DNA of 64,000 nucleotides from JAXLRU01 sp046330935 (GCA_046330935.1 JAXLRU010000007.1:1-64000); one strand, 5' to 3'; numbered from the stretch's first letter, positions 16,193-26,366 are shown. Notes: generated from the letters alone by a model not told the origin. Numbers and translations are program-made.

Positions 16193-17859
16193 TTGCGTCC
16201 TCGGAGAACCTCAGCCGCGCCCCCTCACGCCTCGTCCCCGGGAGTCGCCCTCGCGCTCCTGACCCTCGCCGCCGTGCTCCTCACCCTCGCCGCCACGCTG
16301 ACGCCGGCCGCGGCCGGGGCCGTACCGACAACGACGCCGTCGCGCGCGGCGAGCCGGGCCGCCGCGTCGACCACGCCCTCCCCGCGGCGTCGTCCCCCGG
16401 TGCCACGCCCTCGAGCGTGACCGGCACCAGCCGGCCCACCGCGGCGTCGCCCACCCCGAGCCCCACCGGATCGCCGGCACCGCCGCGGCTCATGGTCTCG
16501 GCGGCCGCCGACCGCTCCCAGCCCGTCCCGCTCGAGGGCGCCACCGTCAGCGGCGCAGCCCACGTGTTCGTCGCCGTCGCGGCGGCCACGACCGTCGAGT
16601 TCTGGATCGACACCCCCGCCCCCACGTCGTCGCCGTACACGGTGGAGCGGAGTGCGCCGTGGGACCTCGCCGGAGGTAGCGCGGCGGCGGCGACCCCCTT
16701 CGACACCCGCGTCCTCGCCAACGGCACGCACACCCTGCTCACCCGGGTGACGACGTCGACGGCGACGCGCACGCTCGCCGCCTCCTTCACGGTCGCGAAC
16801 GCCCTGCCCGTGCCGCCGAGCACGAGCCCCGCGCCGACGCCGAAGGCCACGGTCTCGTGCACGGTGCGCCCCACGGTGTGGCAGGGCGGGTACGTGCTGA
16901 ACCTGGACGTCCGCAACGAGGGGCCCGCGGCCGTGTCCCGGTGGGCGGTGCGGCTCAGCTACACGCAGCGCCCGGCCATCACGAACTCGTGGAACGCCAC
17001 GTTCACCAGCAGCGACCTCGTGGTCACCGGGACGAACCTCGCGGGCAACGGGTCGCTGGAGGCAGGGCAGGCGGTGGGCATCGGCGTCCAGGGGACGTGG
17101 GCCGGCACCTGGACCGCGCCCGGCTGCACCGCTAGCGCAACGCCGGCCTCCGCCGACACCGGCACCCGCACGACCTGCGACAACGGCGGGAGCATCAAGG
17201 TCGGCACGTACTGGGCCTACGACAACCAGTGGGGTGCCGGGACCGGCACGGGCAAGCAGTGCGTGAGCGCCCGCGCGTGGGGCCCGGACGGCCTGGCCTG
17301 GTCGACGGACTGGCAGTGGTCGGGCGAGCAGAACAAGGTGAAGTCCTATGCCGCCGCCGTGACGGGCTGGCACTGGGGCTGGCCCGTGGCCGGCTCCGGC
17401 CTACCCCTGCGCGTCGCGGACGTGACGGCGATCCCCGCCCGCTGGCAGTACGACCTCGACCTGGACCTGTCCTCGCTCAACCAGCTGAACGTCGCCTACG
17501 ACATCTGGACGAGCACCGAGGCCTCCGCTCCGGGCGGCCCCGCCGACGAGATCATGGTGTGGAACTACCGCACGGGAGGCATCCGGCCGGTGGGCAGCCG
17601 ACAGACGACCGTCCGGATCGACGGTGCCGACTGGGAGGTCTGGCGCGGGGCCCACACGTGGAACGTGCTGTCATTCGTGCGTCTGGACCCGAAGCCGGAC
17701 GACGACCTCCAGCTCGACCTCAAGCACTTCCTCGACGACCTCGTGCGGCGGGGCTGGCTGCCCTCGTCGCGCTACGTCGTCGGGATCGAGGCCGGGTCGG
17801 AGGTGTTCCTCGGCAAGGGCGACCTCACGACGTCCTTCTACTCCGTGTCCCCGCGCTGA
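16193..17859 (+). pseudogene. Secreted CBM2-GH12 endoglucanase, signal peptide and mature part in different frames
   Basis: An exported beta-1,4-glucanase. TTG 16193, six bases after GGAG, opens a clear signal peptide (RPRR then a long Ala/Leu core ending TPAAAGA), but that frame stops at 16420. From about 16390 the next frame carries a Ser/Thr/Pro linker, an Ig-like domain, a CBM2 cellulose-binding module (WQGGYVLNLDVRNEG, SWNATFTSSD), and a GH12 catalytic domain (VGTYWAYDNQWGAG, then Glu in ADEIMVWNY and GIEAGSEVFLG as nucleophile and acid/base). One missing base near 16375-16400 would rejoin the frames. The mature frame alone has no good start or signal. A sequencing error or recent inactivation are both possible. 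Confidence 0.75.
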
Positions 17860-17872
17860 GCTGCCGGGCGCC

Positions 17873-19633
17873 TCAGCTCGAGGCCAGCTCGTCGACCAGG
17901 TCGTCGAGGCCGAGGGATCCGGCCGACAGCGCGGCGTCGTGCCACGCCACCGCGTCGAACGCACGGCCCTCGGCCGCGGCGCGATCGGCCGCCCGCTGCC
18001 GGCCCTCCACCCAGGCCCGCTCGCCGAGCTTGTAGCTGATGGCCTGTCCGGGCATCCCCAGGTAGCGGATGATCTCGCTGTCGAGGAAGTCGGCCGGGCG
18101 GCCCGAGTTGAGGCCGAAGAACTCCCTGGCCGTCTCGGGCGTCCAGCGCTGCCCCGGCCGGAACGGCTCGGCGACGCCCTGCTCGACGGGGATGGGCAGC
18201 TCCAGGTGCATCCCGATATCGATGATCACGCGGACGGCGCGCATCTGCTGCGCGTCGAGGTAGCCGAGGCGGTGTCCCGGGTCGCTGAGGAAGCCGAGCT
18301 CGTCCATGAGGCGCTCGGCGTACAGAGCCCAACCCTCGACGTTGGCCCCGACCGACCCCAGGGACACCTGGTAGCGGGAGAGGTCCTCGGCGCACAGCAC
18401 CCACTGCGCCAGCTGCAGGTGGTGACCCGGCACGCCCTCGTGGTACCAGGTGCTGATGAGGTCCCACTCGGGGAAGCGGGTGCGGCCCAGCGTCGGCAAC
18501 CAGGTGCGCCCCGGGCGCGAGAAGTCCAGCGAGGGGCGCGTGTAGTACGGCGCCGCCGCGCTGCCCTCGGGGGCGATCATCGCCTCGACCTGGCGGATGG
18601 GACCGGCGATGCGCAGGTGGGTGCCGTCCAGCGCCGTGATGGTGTCGTCCATCAGCCGCTGCAGCCAGGCGCGGACCTCCTCGACGCCCTCGACCGCCGG
18701 ACCGTCGGTGTCGAGCCAGGTCATCGCCTCGCGGACGCTCGCCCCGGGGCGCACGCGCCCGGCCTCGGCCCGCAGCTGCTCGTCCAGCCGCGCGTACTCC
18801 TGCCAGCCCCACGCGTAGACCTCGTGCAGGTCCAGCTCGGCACCGGTCCAGTAGCGGGCCCAGCGGCGGTAGCGCGCCTCGCCCGCGACGTCGCTGCCGT
18901 GGGAACGCGCCGCGGGCAGATACGCCTCGCCGAGCCAGGACCGGAAGCCGGCGACGGCTGCGGTCGCCGCGGTCGCGGCCTCGGCCAGCCCGGACTGCAG
19001 GGCGGCGCTCACGCCGTCGACCTGCGCACTGCCCTGGACGAACCCCGAGAACCAGCCCCCGGGCTCGGGGGCCAGCCACTGGGCGACCTGCTCCAGCACG
19101 GCCTCGACCTGACGCGGGCCCGCGAGCACGTCCTGGGCCAGCCCTTCCGCCAGGGACCGGCGGTAGGAGTCGACGGCCTCGGGCAGGGCCTGCAGCCGTC
19201 GCTGGACCGTCTCCCAGTCCGACACCGACGCGAGGGGCATCAGCAGGAACACCGACCGCAGGGACTGCAGCGGCGAGAACAGCGTCCCGACCGAGCGCAG
19301 GTCCTCCCCCGCCTCGTGCAGGGCACCCGCCGCCTCCAGCCGCTCGCGCAGCAGGCGCGCGCACCGGCGCTGCCCCGCCTCCAGCCCGTCCAGGCCGCTC
19401 GCCTGCTCGATCGTGGCGTCCAGCCGCGCGAGCGTCTCGCGGCGCAGCCGGTGCTCGGCCGCCGCCCCCTCGGGGGACAGGTCGGGCATGCGGTCGGCCC
19501 CACCCGGGATGCCGAGCGAGGTGGCGACGATCGGGTTGTGGGCCGCGACGGCGTCGACGTAGGCGTCGGCGAGGGTGGTCACCGCTCGCGGGTCGACGCC
19601 GGCGGGAGCCGGGATTCCGGACGCATCGGTCAT
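17873..19633 (-). CDS. DUF885 family protein (putative zinc metallopeptidase-like)
   Basis: A 586-residue soluble helical protein. The DUF885 signature STWYHEGVPGHHLQLAQ (about residues 400-416) resembles a gluzincin HExxH site, and NVEGWALYAERLMDELG supplies the downstream Glu. Families of this type are annotated as carboxypeptidase-like metalloproteases, but few are characterised. ATG 19633 is used because GAGG stands upstream and the N-terminus MTDASGIPAPAGVD is plausible. Convergent with the glucanase gene, separated by 13 bases. Confidence 0.85.
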   Translation of the reverse strand: MTDASGIPAPAGVDPRAVTTLADAYVDAVAAHNPIVATSLGIPGGADRMPDLSPEGAAAEHRLRRETLARLDATIEQASGLDGLEAGQRRCARLLRERLEAAGALHEAGEDLRSVGTLFSPLQSLRSVFLLMPLASVSDWETVQRRLQALPEAVDSYRRSLAEGLAQDVLAGPRQVEAVLEQVAQWLAPEPGGWFSGFVQGSAQVDGVSAALQSGLAEAATAATAAVAGFRSWLGEAYLPAARSHGSDVAGEARYRRWARYWTGAELDLHEVYAWGWQEYARLDEQLRAEAGRVRPGASVREAMTWLDTDGPAVEGVEEVRAWLQRLMDDTITALDGTHLRIAGPIRQVEAMIAPEGSAAAPYYTRPSLDFSRPGRTWLPTLGRTRFPEWDLISTWYHEGVPGHHLQLAQWVLCAEDLSRYQVSLGSVGANVEGWALYAERLMDELGFLSDPGHRLGYLDAQQMRAVRVIIDIGMHLELPIPVEQGVAEPFRPGQRWTPETAREFFGLNSGRPADFLDSEIIRYLGMPGQAISYKLGERAWVEGRQRAADRAAAEGRAFDAVAWHDAALSAGSLGLDDLVDELASS

Positions 19634-19754
19634 GGCCCCATCCTCGTCCACCCGCCGCACCCCACGCGCGGCGACGGGCCGTCCCGCACCCGCCGCCGCG
19701 CCAGTCGCCGCCGCAGCGTCAGCCCACTCCGCAGCGTCCGTCTCCGCCGCCGCG

Positions 19755-20771
19755 TCAGTCCAGGCCGGGGACCGCGACGCCCGCCCGGCGGCACGACGCG
19801 TCGATCGCCGCCAGCTCGTCGTCGGTGAAGGCCGGGCCGTTCAACGCCTTCACGTTCGTCTCCAGCTGCGCCACGCTGCTCGCCCCGATCAGCACCGAGG
19901 TCATCTGCTCGTGGCGCAGGATCCAGGCGAGGGCCATCTCGGCGAGCTTCTGACCGCGGTCGGCAGCGATGCCGGTGAGCTCGCGCACGTGGGTCATCGT
20001 GACGTCGTCCAGGGCGGCGCTGGTCAGGAAGTGGCCCTGGGCGGCGCGGGAGTCGGCGGGGACGCCGTCGAGGTAGCGGTCGGTCAACACGCCCTGGGCC
20101 AGCGGCGAGAAGGCGATGCAGCCCATGCCCTCCTCGGCGAGGACGTCGAGCAGCCCGTCCTCGACCCAGCGGTCGCGGATGTTGTAGCGGGGCTGGTGGA
20201 TCAGCAGCGGCGTCCCGAGCGCGCGGGCGATCGCCGCGGCCTGCCGGGTCTGCTCCGCGCTGTAGTTGGAGACGCCCGCGTAGAGGGCCTTACCGGACCG
20301 GACGGCCGCGTCCAGCGCGCCGATGGTCTCCTCCATCGGGGTGTCGGGGTCGGGCCGGTGGCTGTAGAAGACGTCGACGAAGTCCACGCCCATCCGCTGC
20401 AGCGAGCGGTCGAGGCTCGACAGCAGGTACTTGCGCGAACCCCACTCGCCGTAGGGGCCGTTCCACATCCAGTACCCGGCCTTGGTCGAGATGACGAGCT
20501 CGTCGCGGTAGCCGGAGAAGTCCTCGCGCAGGATGCGCCCGAAGTTCGTCTCCGCCTCGCCGGCCGGCGGGCCGTAGTTGTTGGCCAGGTCGATGTGCGT
20601 GATGCCGAGGTCGAAGGCCCGGCGCAGCACGGCCCTCTGGGTGGCCAGGGGCTTGTCGTCCCCGAAGTTGTGCCACAGCCCCAGGCTCACCTCGGGCAGC
20701 TTCAGGCCCGAGCGCCCGCTGCGGCGGTAGCGCATCGTGTCGTACCGGGTGTCGTCGGCGACGTAGGTCAT
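19755..20771 (-). CDS. Aldo/keto reductase, L-glyceraldehyde 3-phosphate reductase (YghZ) type
   Basis: A 338-residue NADPH-dependent reductase with the AKR beta/alpha barrel. The catalytic Tyr lies in DLANNYGPPAGEAE, and GYWMWNGPYGEWGSRKYLLSSLDRS is diagnostic of the YghZ/AKR14 group. DVFYSHRPDPDTPMEET carries the active-site His, and SVLIGASSVAQLETNV near the C-terminus contacts the cofactor phosphate. ATG 20771 matches the family start YADDTRYDxMxYRRxGxSGL. Likely role: detoxification of reactive aldehydes. Divergent from the phosphofructokinase gene. Confidence 0.9.
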   Translation of the reverse strand: MTYVADDTRYDTMRYRRSGRSGLKLPEVSLGLWHNFGDDKPLATQRAVLRRAFDLGITHIDLANNYGPPAGEAETNFGRILREDFSGYRDELVISTKAGYWMWNGPYGEWGSRKYLLSSLDRSLQRMGVDFVDVFYSHRPDPDTPMEETIGALDAAVRSGKALYAGVSNYSAEQTRQAAAIARALGTPLLIHQPRYNIRDRWVEDGLLDVLAEEGMGCIAFSPLAQGVLTDRYLDGVPADSRAAQGHFLTSAALDDVTMTHVRELTGIAADRGQKLAEMALAWILRHEQMTSVLIGASSVAQLETNVKALNGPAFTDDELAAIDASCRRAGVAVPGLD

Positions 20772-20917
20772 GGCGCCATGCTGCCAGCCGCCCCGCCGGG
20801 CTCTCGGCCTGGGTGGCATCGTTGTCAGCAGGGGGGCGACGGCCCGCGCCGATCCCTGTCGTCCCCTCCCCGAGCGGCAGGGCCCTCCGGCCTGATCGGG
20901 GCCGCCCCGACGCCCGT

Positions 20918-20923
20918 TAGGGT
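20918..20923 (+). promoter_or_regulatory. Candidate -10 box (TAGGGT) for the phosphofructokinase gene
   Basis: TAGGGT fits TANNNT and would leave a 5' leader of about 100 bases before ATG 21031. No clear -35 box is seen. Tentative. Confidence 0.3.
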
Positions 20924-21030
20924 TGGGCGGCACGACGGCGTGCCCCGGACGTCGGCCCGGTCGCCCTCACGGGTGGTCCACCGGTGCACCACGGCGCCGC
21001 CCTCCGTTTCCCGTCATCCCGGAGAACTCC

Positions 21031-22257
21031 ATGACCGTTCGCCGCGTCGCCCTGCTCACCGCGGGTGGACTCGCCCCCTGCCTCTCCTCGGCCGTCGGTG
21101 GCCTGATCGAGCGCTACTCGCAGGTCGCCCCCGAGGTCGAGATCATCGGCTACCTCGACGGCTACGCCGGCCTGCTCGCCGGGCGCTACGTCGAGGTCAC
21201 GCCCGAGGTGCGCGAGAAGGCCCACCTGCTGCACAGCTTCGGCGGCAGCCCCATCGGCAACAGCCGGGTCAAGCTCACCAACGTGGCCGACTGCGTCAAG
21301 CGCGGTCTGGTCGCCGAGGGGCAGAACCCGCTGCACGTCGCGGCGGAGCAGCTGACCCGGGACGGCGTCGACGTCCTGCACACCATCGGTGGCGACGACA
21401 CCAACACGACGGCCGCCGACCTCGCCGCCTACCTGCACGAGAACAACTACGAGCTGACGGTCGTGGGCCTGCCCAAGACGATCGACAACGACGTGGTGCC
21501 GATCAAGCAGAGCCTCGGGGCGTGGACCGCCGCCGAGCAGGGCGCGATCTACGCCCGGAACATCATCTCGGAGCACTCCTCCAACCCGCGGATGCTGATC
21601 ATCCACGAGGTCATGGGCCGCCACTGCGGCTGGCTCACCGCCGCCACGGCGCTGAAGTACCGCGACCTGCTCGGCGCCACCGAGTACTCGGGCTTCGGGT
21701 ACAACAACGCCGGCTGCTGGGGTGTGGACGCCGTCTACGTGCCCGAGCTGGCCATCGACCTCGAGGCCGAGGCGGCTCGCCTGCGGGCCAAGATGGACGC
21801 CGAGGGCTGCGTCAACATCTTCCTGTCCGAGGGTGCGGGCGTCGACACGATCGTCGCCGAGATGATCGCCCGCGGCGAGGAGCCCTCCCGCGACGCGTTC
21901 GGCCACGTGCAGCTCGACAAGATCAACCCCGGGGCCTGGTTCGCCAAGCAGTTCGCCTCGCTCGTGGGTGCCGAGAAGACCATGGTGCAGAAGTCGGGGT
22001 ACTTCTCCCGTTCCGCCGCGGCCAACGCCGAGGACCTCGCGCTGATCAAGCAGTGCACCGACCTCGCCGTCGACGCCGCCCTGCGCGGCGAGCCCGGCGT
22101 CATCGGGCAGGACGAGGAGGCGGGTGACCAGCTGCGCGTCTGCGAGTTCCCCCGGATCAAGGGCGGGAAGGCGTTCGACGCCTCGGCGCCGTGGTTCACC
22201 GACCTGCTGGCCTCCATCGGGCAGCCCGTCGGCGAGAAGGTCGACACCTCGCACTGA
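21031..22257 (+). CDS. pfp: 6-phosphofructokinase, pyrophosphate-dependent type
   Basis: Phosphorylates fructose 6-phosphate in glycolysis and is reversible when using PPi. It has 408 residues. The phosphoryl-donor loop reads GGDDTN (about 120-125), where Asp replaces the Gly of ATP-dependent enzymes, the accepted mark of PPi dependence. PKTIDNDV contains the catalytic Asp, and MGRHCGWLTAATA binds the sugar phosphate. ATG 21031 has GGAG at six bases. The gene is monocistronic, closed by a strong hairpin at 22266-22306. Confidence 0.93.
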   Translation: MTVRRVALLTAGGLAPCLSSAVGGLIERYSQVAPEVEIIGYLDGYAGLLAGRYVEVTPEVREKAHLLHSFGGSPIGNSRVKLTNVADCVKRGLVAEGQNPLHVAAEQLTRDGVDVLHTIGGDDTNTTAADLAAYLHENNYELTVVGLPKTIDNDVVPIKQSLGAWTAAEQGAIYARNIISEHSSNPRMLIIHEVMGRHCGWLTAATALKYRDLLGATEYSGFGYNNAGCWGVDAVYVPELAIDLEAEAARLRAKMDAEGCVNIFLSEGAGVDTIVAEMIARGEEPSRDAFGHVQLDKINPGAWFAKQFASLVGAEKTMVQKSGYFSRSAAANAEDLALIKQCTDLAVDAALRGEPGVIGQDEEAGDQLRVCEFPRIKGGKAFDASAPWFTDLLASIGQPVGEKVDTSH

Positions 22258-22265
22258 CGCAGATC

Positions 22266-22306
22266 GACGGCGGGCCGCGGCGAACGACTCGCCGCGGCCC
22301 GCCGTC
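22266..22306 (+). terminator. Strong hairpin terminator after the phosphofructokinase gene
   Basis: Perfect 18-base arms (GACGGCGGGCCGCGGCGA and its complement) around an ACGAC loop, nine bases after the stop codon. No long T run follows, as is usual in high-GC actinomycetes. Confidence 0.85.
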
Positions 22307-22388
22307 GTCCCAGGCGGCGCTCGTCCACACCCCCATGCGGGGGGGTCTGCCCTGGGGACGACGCGCGGGCGGTGTCCGCCGCTGCGGG

Positions 22389-22394
22389 TAGCGT
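22389..22394 (+). promoter_or_regulatory. -10 box (TAGCGT) of the ABC-F/RecQ/ligase operon, probably leaderless
   Basis: TAGCGT ends seven bases before ATG 22402, and no ribosome site intervenes. Same arrangement as at the NUDIX, dinG and RsmC-like genes. Confidence 0.5.
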
Positions 22395-22401
22395 GCCCGT
22401 C

Positions 22402-24141
22402 ATGTCCGCCACGCTCGTCGCCCGCGACCTGTCCGCCGCCCACGGGAGCCGGACGCTGTTCAGCGGCCTCGACCTCGTCGTCGCGCCGGGGGACGTCGTG
22501 GGCCTCGTCGGCGCCAACGGCGCGGGCAAGTCCACCCTGCTCCGGTTGCTCGCCCGGGCCGACACCACCGCGGCAGTCGCGGACCCGGGTGACGCCGCCA
22601 CCGACGGCACGGTCCGCCTGGCGCCCGCCACCGCGTCCATCGGACTGCTCCCGCAGGAACCCCAGCGGCGTCCCGGCGAGTCCGTGCGCGCCTACCTCGC
22701 GCGGCGCACGGGGGTGGCGGAGGCGGATGCTGCCCTGCAAGCCGCCACCGCGGCGCTGAGCGAGGAGGCCACCGGCGCCTCCGACACCGCCCAGGAGTAC
22801 TCCGACGCGCTCGAGCGGTGGCTCGCCCTCGGCGGCGCCGATCTCGACGAGCGGGTGCCGGCGGTCGCTGCCGCGCTCGGTCTCACGGTCGACCTCGACG
22901 CCGAGATGGTCACGCTCTCGGGCGGGGAGGCGGCCCGGACGGGGCTGGCCGCCCTCCTGCTCTCGCGCTACGACCTCTTCCTGCTCGACGAGCCCACCAA
23001 CGACCTCGACCTGGACGGCCTGGCCCGCCTGGAGGACTTCGTCACCGCCCAACGCGCGGGGATCGTCGTCGTCAGCCACGACCGGGAGTTCCTCGCCCGC
23101 ACGGTGACCCGGGTCGTCGAGCTCGACCTCGCCCAGCAGCAGGTGAACGTCTACAACGGCGGGTACGCGGCCTACCTGGAGGAGCGCGAGATCGCGCGCC
23201 GCCACGCCCGCGAGGCCTTCGACGAGTACGCCACCACCCGGGCGGGGCTGGAGGAGCGGGCGCGCACGCAGCGGGCGTGGATGGAGAAGGGCGTCCGCAA
23301 CGCCCGCCGCAAGGCCAGCGACTCCGACAAGTTCGTGAAGAACTTCCGCGCCGAGTCCTCCGAGAAGCAGGCGGCTAAGGCCCGTCAGACCGAGCGTCTC
23401 ATCGAGCGGCTCGACGTCGTCGAGGAGCCGCGCAAGGAATGGCAGCTGCAGATGCAGATCGCCGTCGCCCCCCGGGCGGGCGCGGTCGTGGCAGCCGCGC
23501 GCGGCGTCGTCGTCCGGCGCGGGGCCTTCACGCTCGGGCCGGTGGACCTCCAGGTGGACTGGGCCGACAGGATCGCCGTGACCGGCCCCAACGGCGCGGG
23601 CAAGTCCACGCTCCTGCGGGTGCTGCTGGGCCGGCTCACCCCCGACGAGGGCAGCGCCACGCTCGGCCCCGGCGTCGTCGTCGGCGAGATCGACCAGGCC
23701 CGCGCGCGCTTCACCGCGGCCACCCAACCCTCCGGGGCGCCCCTCACCCTGCTGCGCGCCTTCGGCGACTGCGTGCCCGAGTGGCCCGAGGCGCAGGTGC
23801 GCACGCTGCTGGCGAAGTTCGGGCTCGGCGGGGAGCACGTGCTGCGCGACCTCGCCGGGTTGTCGCCGGGCGAGCGCACGCGGGCGGGCCTCGCCCTGCT
23901 GCAGGCGCGGGGGGTCAACCTGCTCGTCCTGGACGAGCCGACCAACCACCTCGACCTCCCCGCGATCGAGCAGCTCGAGGAGGCGCTGGACTCCTTCCCG
24001 GGCACCGTGCTCCTGGTGAGCCACGACCGGCGCCTGCTGGACCAGGTGCGCGTGACGCGCCGGTGGGAGGTCGAGGGCGGCCGCGTGCGTGAGGGCGCCG
24101 TGCACGCGCCGGTCCGGCCCGAGACGGGCTCGGCGCGATGA
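22402..24141 (+). CDS. ABC-F family ATP-binding protein
   Basis: A 579-residue cytosolic protein with two nucleotide-binding domains and no membrane segment. Walker A motifs are GANGAGKST (about 37) and GPNGAGKST (about 395); signatures are LSGGEAART and LSPGERTRA; Walker B plus Glu appears as LFLLDEPTNDLD and LLVLDEPTNHLD. The helical linker between domains is Arg/Lys-rich, as in ribosome-acting ABC-F factors. Possible roles are translation-factor activity or antibiotic protection; which one cannot be told. It is the first gene of a three-gene overlapping operon. Confidence 0.92.
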   Translation: MSATLVARDLSAAHGSRTLFSGLDLVVAPGDVVGLVGANGAGKSTLLRLLARADTTAAVADPGDAATDGTVRLAPATASIGLLPQEPQRRPGESVRAYLARRTGVAEADAALQAATAALSEEATGASDTAQEYSDALERWLALGGADLDERVPAVAAALGLTVDLDAEMVTLSGGEAARTGLAALLLSRYDLFLLDEPTNDLDLDGLARLEDFVTAQRAGIVVVSHDREFLARTVTRVVELDLAQQQVNVYNGGYAAYLEEREIARRHAREAFDEYATTRAGLEERARTQRAWMEKGVRNARRKASDSDKFVKNFRAESSEKQAAKARQTERLIERLDVVEEPRKEWQLQMQIAVAPRAGAVVAAARGVVVRRGAFTLGPVDLQVDWADRIAVTGPNGAGKSTLLRVLLGRLTPDEGSATLGPGVVVGEIDQARARFTAATQPSGAPLTLLRAFGDCVPEWPEAQVRTLLAKFGLGGEHVLRDLAGLSPGERTRAGLALLQARGVNLLVLDEPTNHLDLPAIEQLEEALDSFPGTVLLVSHDRRLLDQVRVTRRWEVEGGRVREGAVHAPVRPETGSAR

Positions 24142-26366
24142 CCCTCGACCTCGCGGGGCCGGGCTCCGCGCCGACGCCGGGGTCCGTGCCCGGCGGGCCG
24201 CTGCACTCCGAAGCGCTGGTGGCGCTGCGGGAGCTGGTGGGCCGCCCCGACGCCGCCTTCCACGACGGGCAGTGGGAGGCCGTCGCGAGCCTGGTCGGCG
24301 AGCGGCGGCGGGTGCTCGTCGTGCAGCGCACCGGCTGGGGGAAGTCGGCGGTCTACTTCGTGGCGACCCGATTGCTGCGCGAGCGCGGTGCGGGGCCCAC
24401 CCTGATCGTGTCGCCACTGCTCGCGCTCATGCGCGACCAGATCGCCGCAGCCGAGCGCGCCGGGATCCGGGCGGTCTCCATGAACTCCGCCAACGCCCAC
24501 GAGTGGGACGTCGTGGCGGCGCGGCTGGCCGCCGACGACGTCGACGTCCTGCTCGTCAGCCCGGAGCGCCTCAACCACCCGGTGTTCCGCACGGAGCAGC
24601 TGCCGGCGCTGGCCGCCCGCACGGGTCTGCTGGTCGTCGACGAGGCCCACTGCGTCAGCGACTGGGGCCACGACTTCCGGCCCGACTACCGTCGCATCGC
24701 CGCGGTCCTGGCCACGCTGCCGCCCGACACGCCGGTCCTCGCCACGACGGCGACGGCGAACGCGCGGGTGGTCGAGGACGTCGCGGCCCAGCTCGCCGTC
24801 CCCTCGCCCGGGCAGGCCCGGGCGACCGAGCGGGCCGACGCCGAAGCGGCCCACTCCGAGCGGCCCTCCCCCGTGCTCACGCTCCGGGGGCCCCTGGCGC
24901 GCGACAGCCTGCGGCTCGGCGTGCTGCGGTTGGCCACCACCGAGCAGCGCCTCGCGTGGCTGACCTCGCACCTGGGGGACCTGCCGGGCAGCGGGATCGT
25001 CTACGCGCTCACCGTCTCCGCCGCGGAGGATCTCGCCGAGGCCCTGCGGGCGGTGGGGCACGAGGTGCGGGCCTACACCGGACGCACCGACACCGCCGAA
25101 CGGGAGCAGGCCGAGGACGACCTCCGCCACAACCGGGTCAAGGCGCTGGTGGCCACCAGCGCGCTGGGCATGGGCTTCGACCAGCCCGACCTCGGCTTCG
25201 TGGTGCACCTCGGTGCGCCGTCCTCGCCCGTGGCCTACTACCAGCAGGTGGGCCGCGCGGGCCGGGCCACGGCCTCGGCCGACGTCCTGCTCCTGCCCGG
25301 CCCCGAGGACCGCGACATCTGGGCGTACTTCGCCTCGGCGTCGATGCCGCGCCCCGACCAGGCCGCGGCCGTCCTGGCCGCCCTCGCCGACGCCGGGCGA
25401 CCCGTGTCCACCGCGGTCCTGGAGACGGTGACCGACATCCGGCGCACCCGGCTGGAGCTGCTGCTGAAGGTGCTCGACGTCGACGGCGCGGTCGCCCGGG
25501 TGCAGGGCGGATGGAGCGCGACGGGGAGGCCCTGGGCCTATGACGAGCCCCGCTACCGGCGGGTGGCCCAGGCGCGCGACGCCGAGGCCCGGGCGATGCT
25601 GGACTACCAGCGCGGTGACGTCTGCCGCATGAGGTTCCTGGCCGAGGCGCTGGACGACCCGGCCGCCGCCGATTGCGGGCGGTGCGACGTGTGCGCCGGG
25701 CCGTGGTACCCCGTCGAGGTCGACGCGGCCGCCACCCAGCAGGCCCGTCAGCGGCTGCAGGCCGTGGGCGTGCCGGTGGCCGCACGGTCCCAGTGGCCGG
25801 CGGGGATGGACCGCCTCGGCATCAGCCTCAAGGGGCGCATCCCCGCGAGTGAGCAGGTGGAGGAGGGGCGCGCGCTGGCCCGCCTCAGCGATCTCGGCTG
25901 GGGCACCCGGCTCCGGGAGCTGCTGCGGGCGCCCGACGCACCCGCCGATCCCGCCCTGCTCGCCGCGTGCGTGGAGGTGTTGCGGCAGTGGCCCTGGCAG
26001 GAGCGGCCGCAAGGCGTCGCCGCGGTCGGGACCCGCACCCACCCCCTCCTGCTCGCCTCCGTGGCGCACCACCTGTGCGCCGTCGGGCGGCTGGCGTGGC
26101 TGGGCCCGCTGGAGTCGGGGCCCGCCGGGCCGCCGCCTCCGCGCACCGACTCGGGTGGCAACAGCGCCTTCTCCCTGGCCCGCGTGCACGACGCGTTCGC
26201 CGTCGGCGCCGCCATGCGCGACCAGCTGGCGAGCCTGGGGGGCGGGCCGGTCCTGCTCGTCGACGACCTCGTCGACTCGCGCTGGACCATCACCGTCGCC
26301 GGGCGGGCCCTGCGTTTGGCGGGCGCACGCGCGGTGCTCCCCTTCGCCCTGGCCACGGCCGGATGA
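24138..26366 (+). CDS. RecQ-family DNA helicase with C-terminal phosphoribosyltransferase-like domain
   Basis: A 742-residue 3'-5' DNA helicase. Motif I is QRTGWGKSAVYF (about 70), motif II DEAHCVSDWGHDFRPDYR, motif VI QQVGRAGR. A RecQ zinc site follows (CRMRF, then CGRCDVC, about residues 495-520). The last 80 residues form a PRTase-like fold with VLLVDDLVDSRWTITVAG, a degenerate PRPP-binding loop. This helicase-PRTase fusion is known in actinobacteria; the role of the extra domain is unclear. The ATG overlaps the ABC-F stop and its own stop overlaps the ligase ATG (both ATGA), so the three are co-translated. Confidence 0.93.
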   Translation: MTLDLAGPGSAPTPGSVPGGPLHSEALVALRELVGRPDAAFHDGQWEAVASLVGERRRVLVVQRTGWGKSAVYFVATRLLRERGAGPTLIVSPLLALMRDQIAAAERAGIRAVSMNSANAHEWDVVAARLAADDVDVLLVSPERLNHPVFRTEQLPALAARTGLLVVDEAHCVSDWGHDFRPDYRRIAAVLATLPPDTPVLATTATANARVVEDVAAQLAVPSPGQARATERADAEAAHSERPSPVLTLRGPLARDSLRLGVLRLATTEQRLAWLTSHLGDLPGSGIVYALTVSAAEDLAEALRAVGHEVRAYTGRTDTAEREQAEDDLRHNRVKALVATSALGMGFDQPDLGFVVHLGAPSSPVAYYQQVGRAGRATASADVLLLPGPEDRDIWAYFASASMPRPDQAAAVLAALADAGRPVSTAVLETVTDIRRTRLELLLKVLDVDGAVARVQGGWSATGRPWAYDEPRYRRVAQARDAEARAMLDYQRGDVCRMRFLAEALDDPAAADCGRCDVCAGPWYPVEVDAAATQQARQRLQAVGVPVAARSQWPAGMDRLGISLKGRIPASEQVEEGRALARLSDLGWGTRLRELLRAPDAPADPALLAACVEVLRQWPWQERPQGVAAVGTRTHPLLLASVAHHLCAVGRLAWLGPLESGPAGPPPPRTDSGGNSAFSLARVHDAFAVGAAMRDQLASLGGGPVLLVDDLVDSRWTITVAGRALRLAGARAVLPFALATAG

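Noticed and set aside
20917..24417. Very long minus-strand frame opposite the phosphofructokinase and ABC-F genes
   Set aside because: Antisense shadow caused by high GC at third positions; the plus-strand genes have complete motifs.
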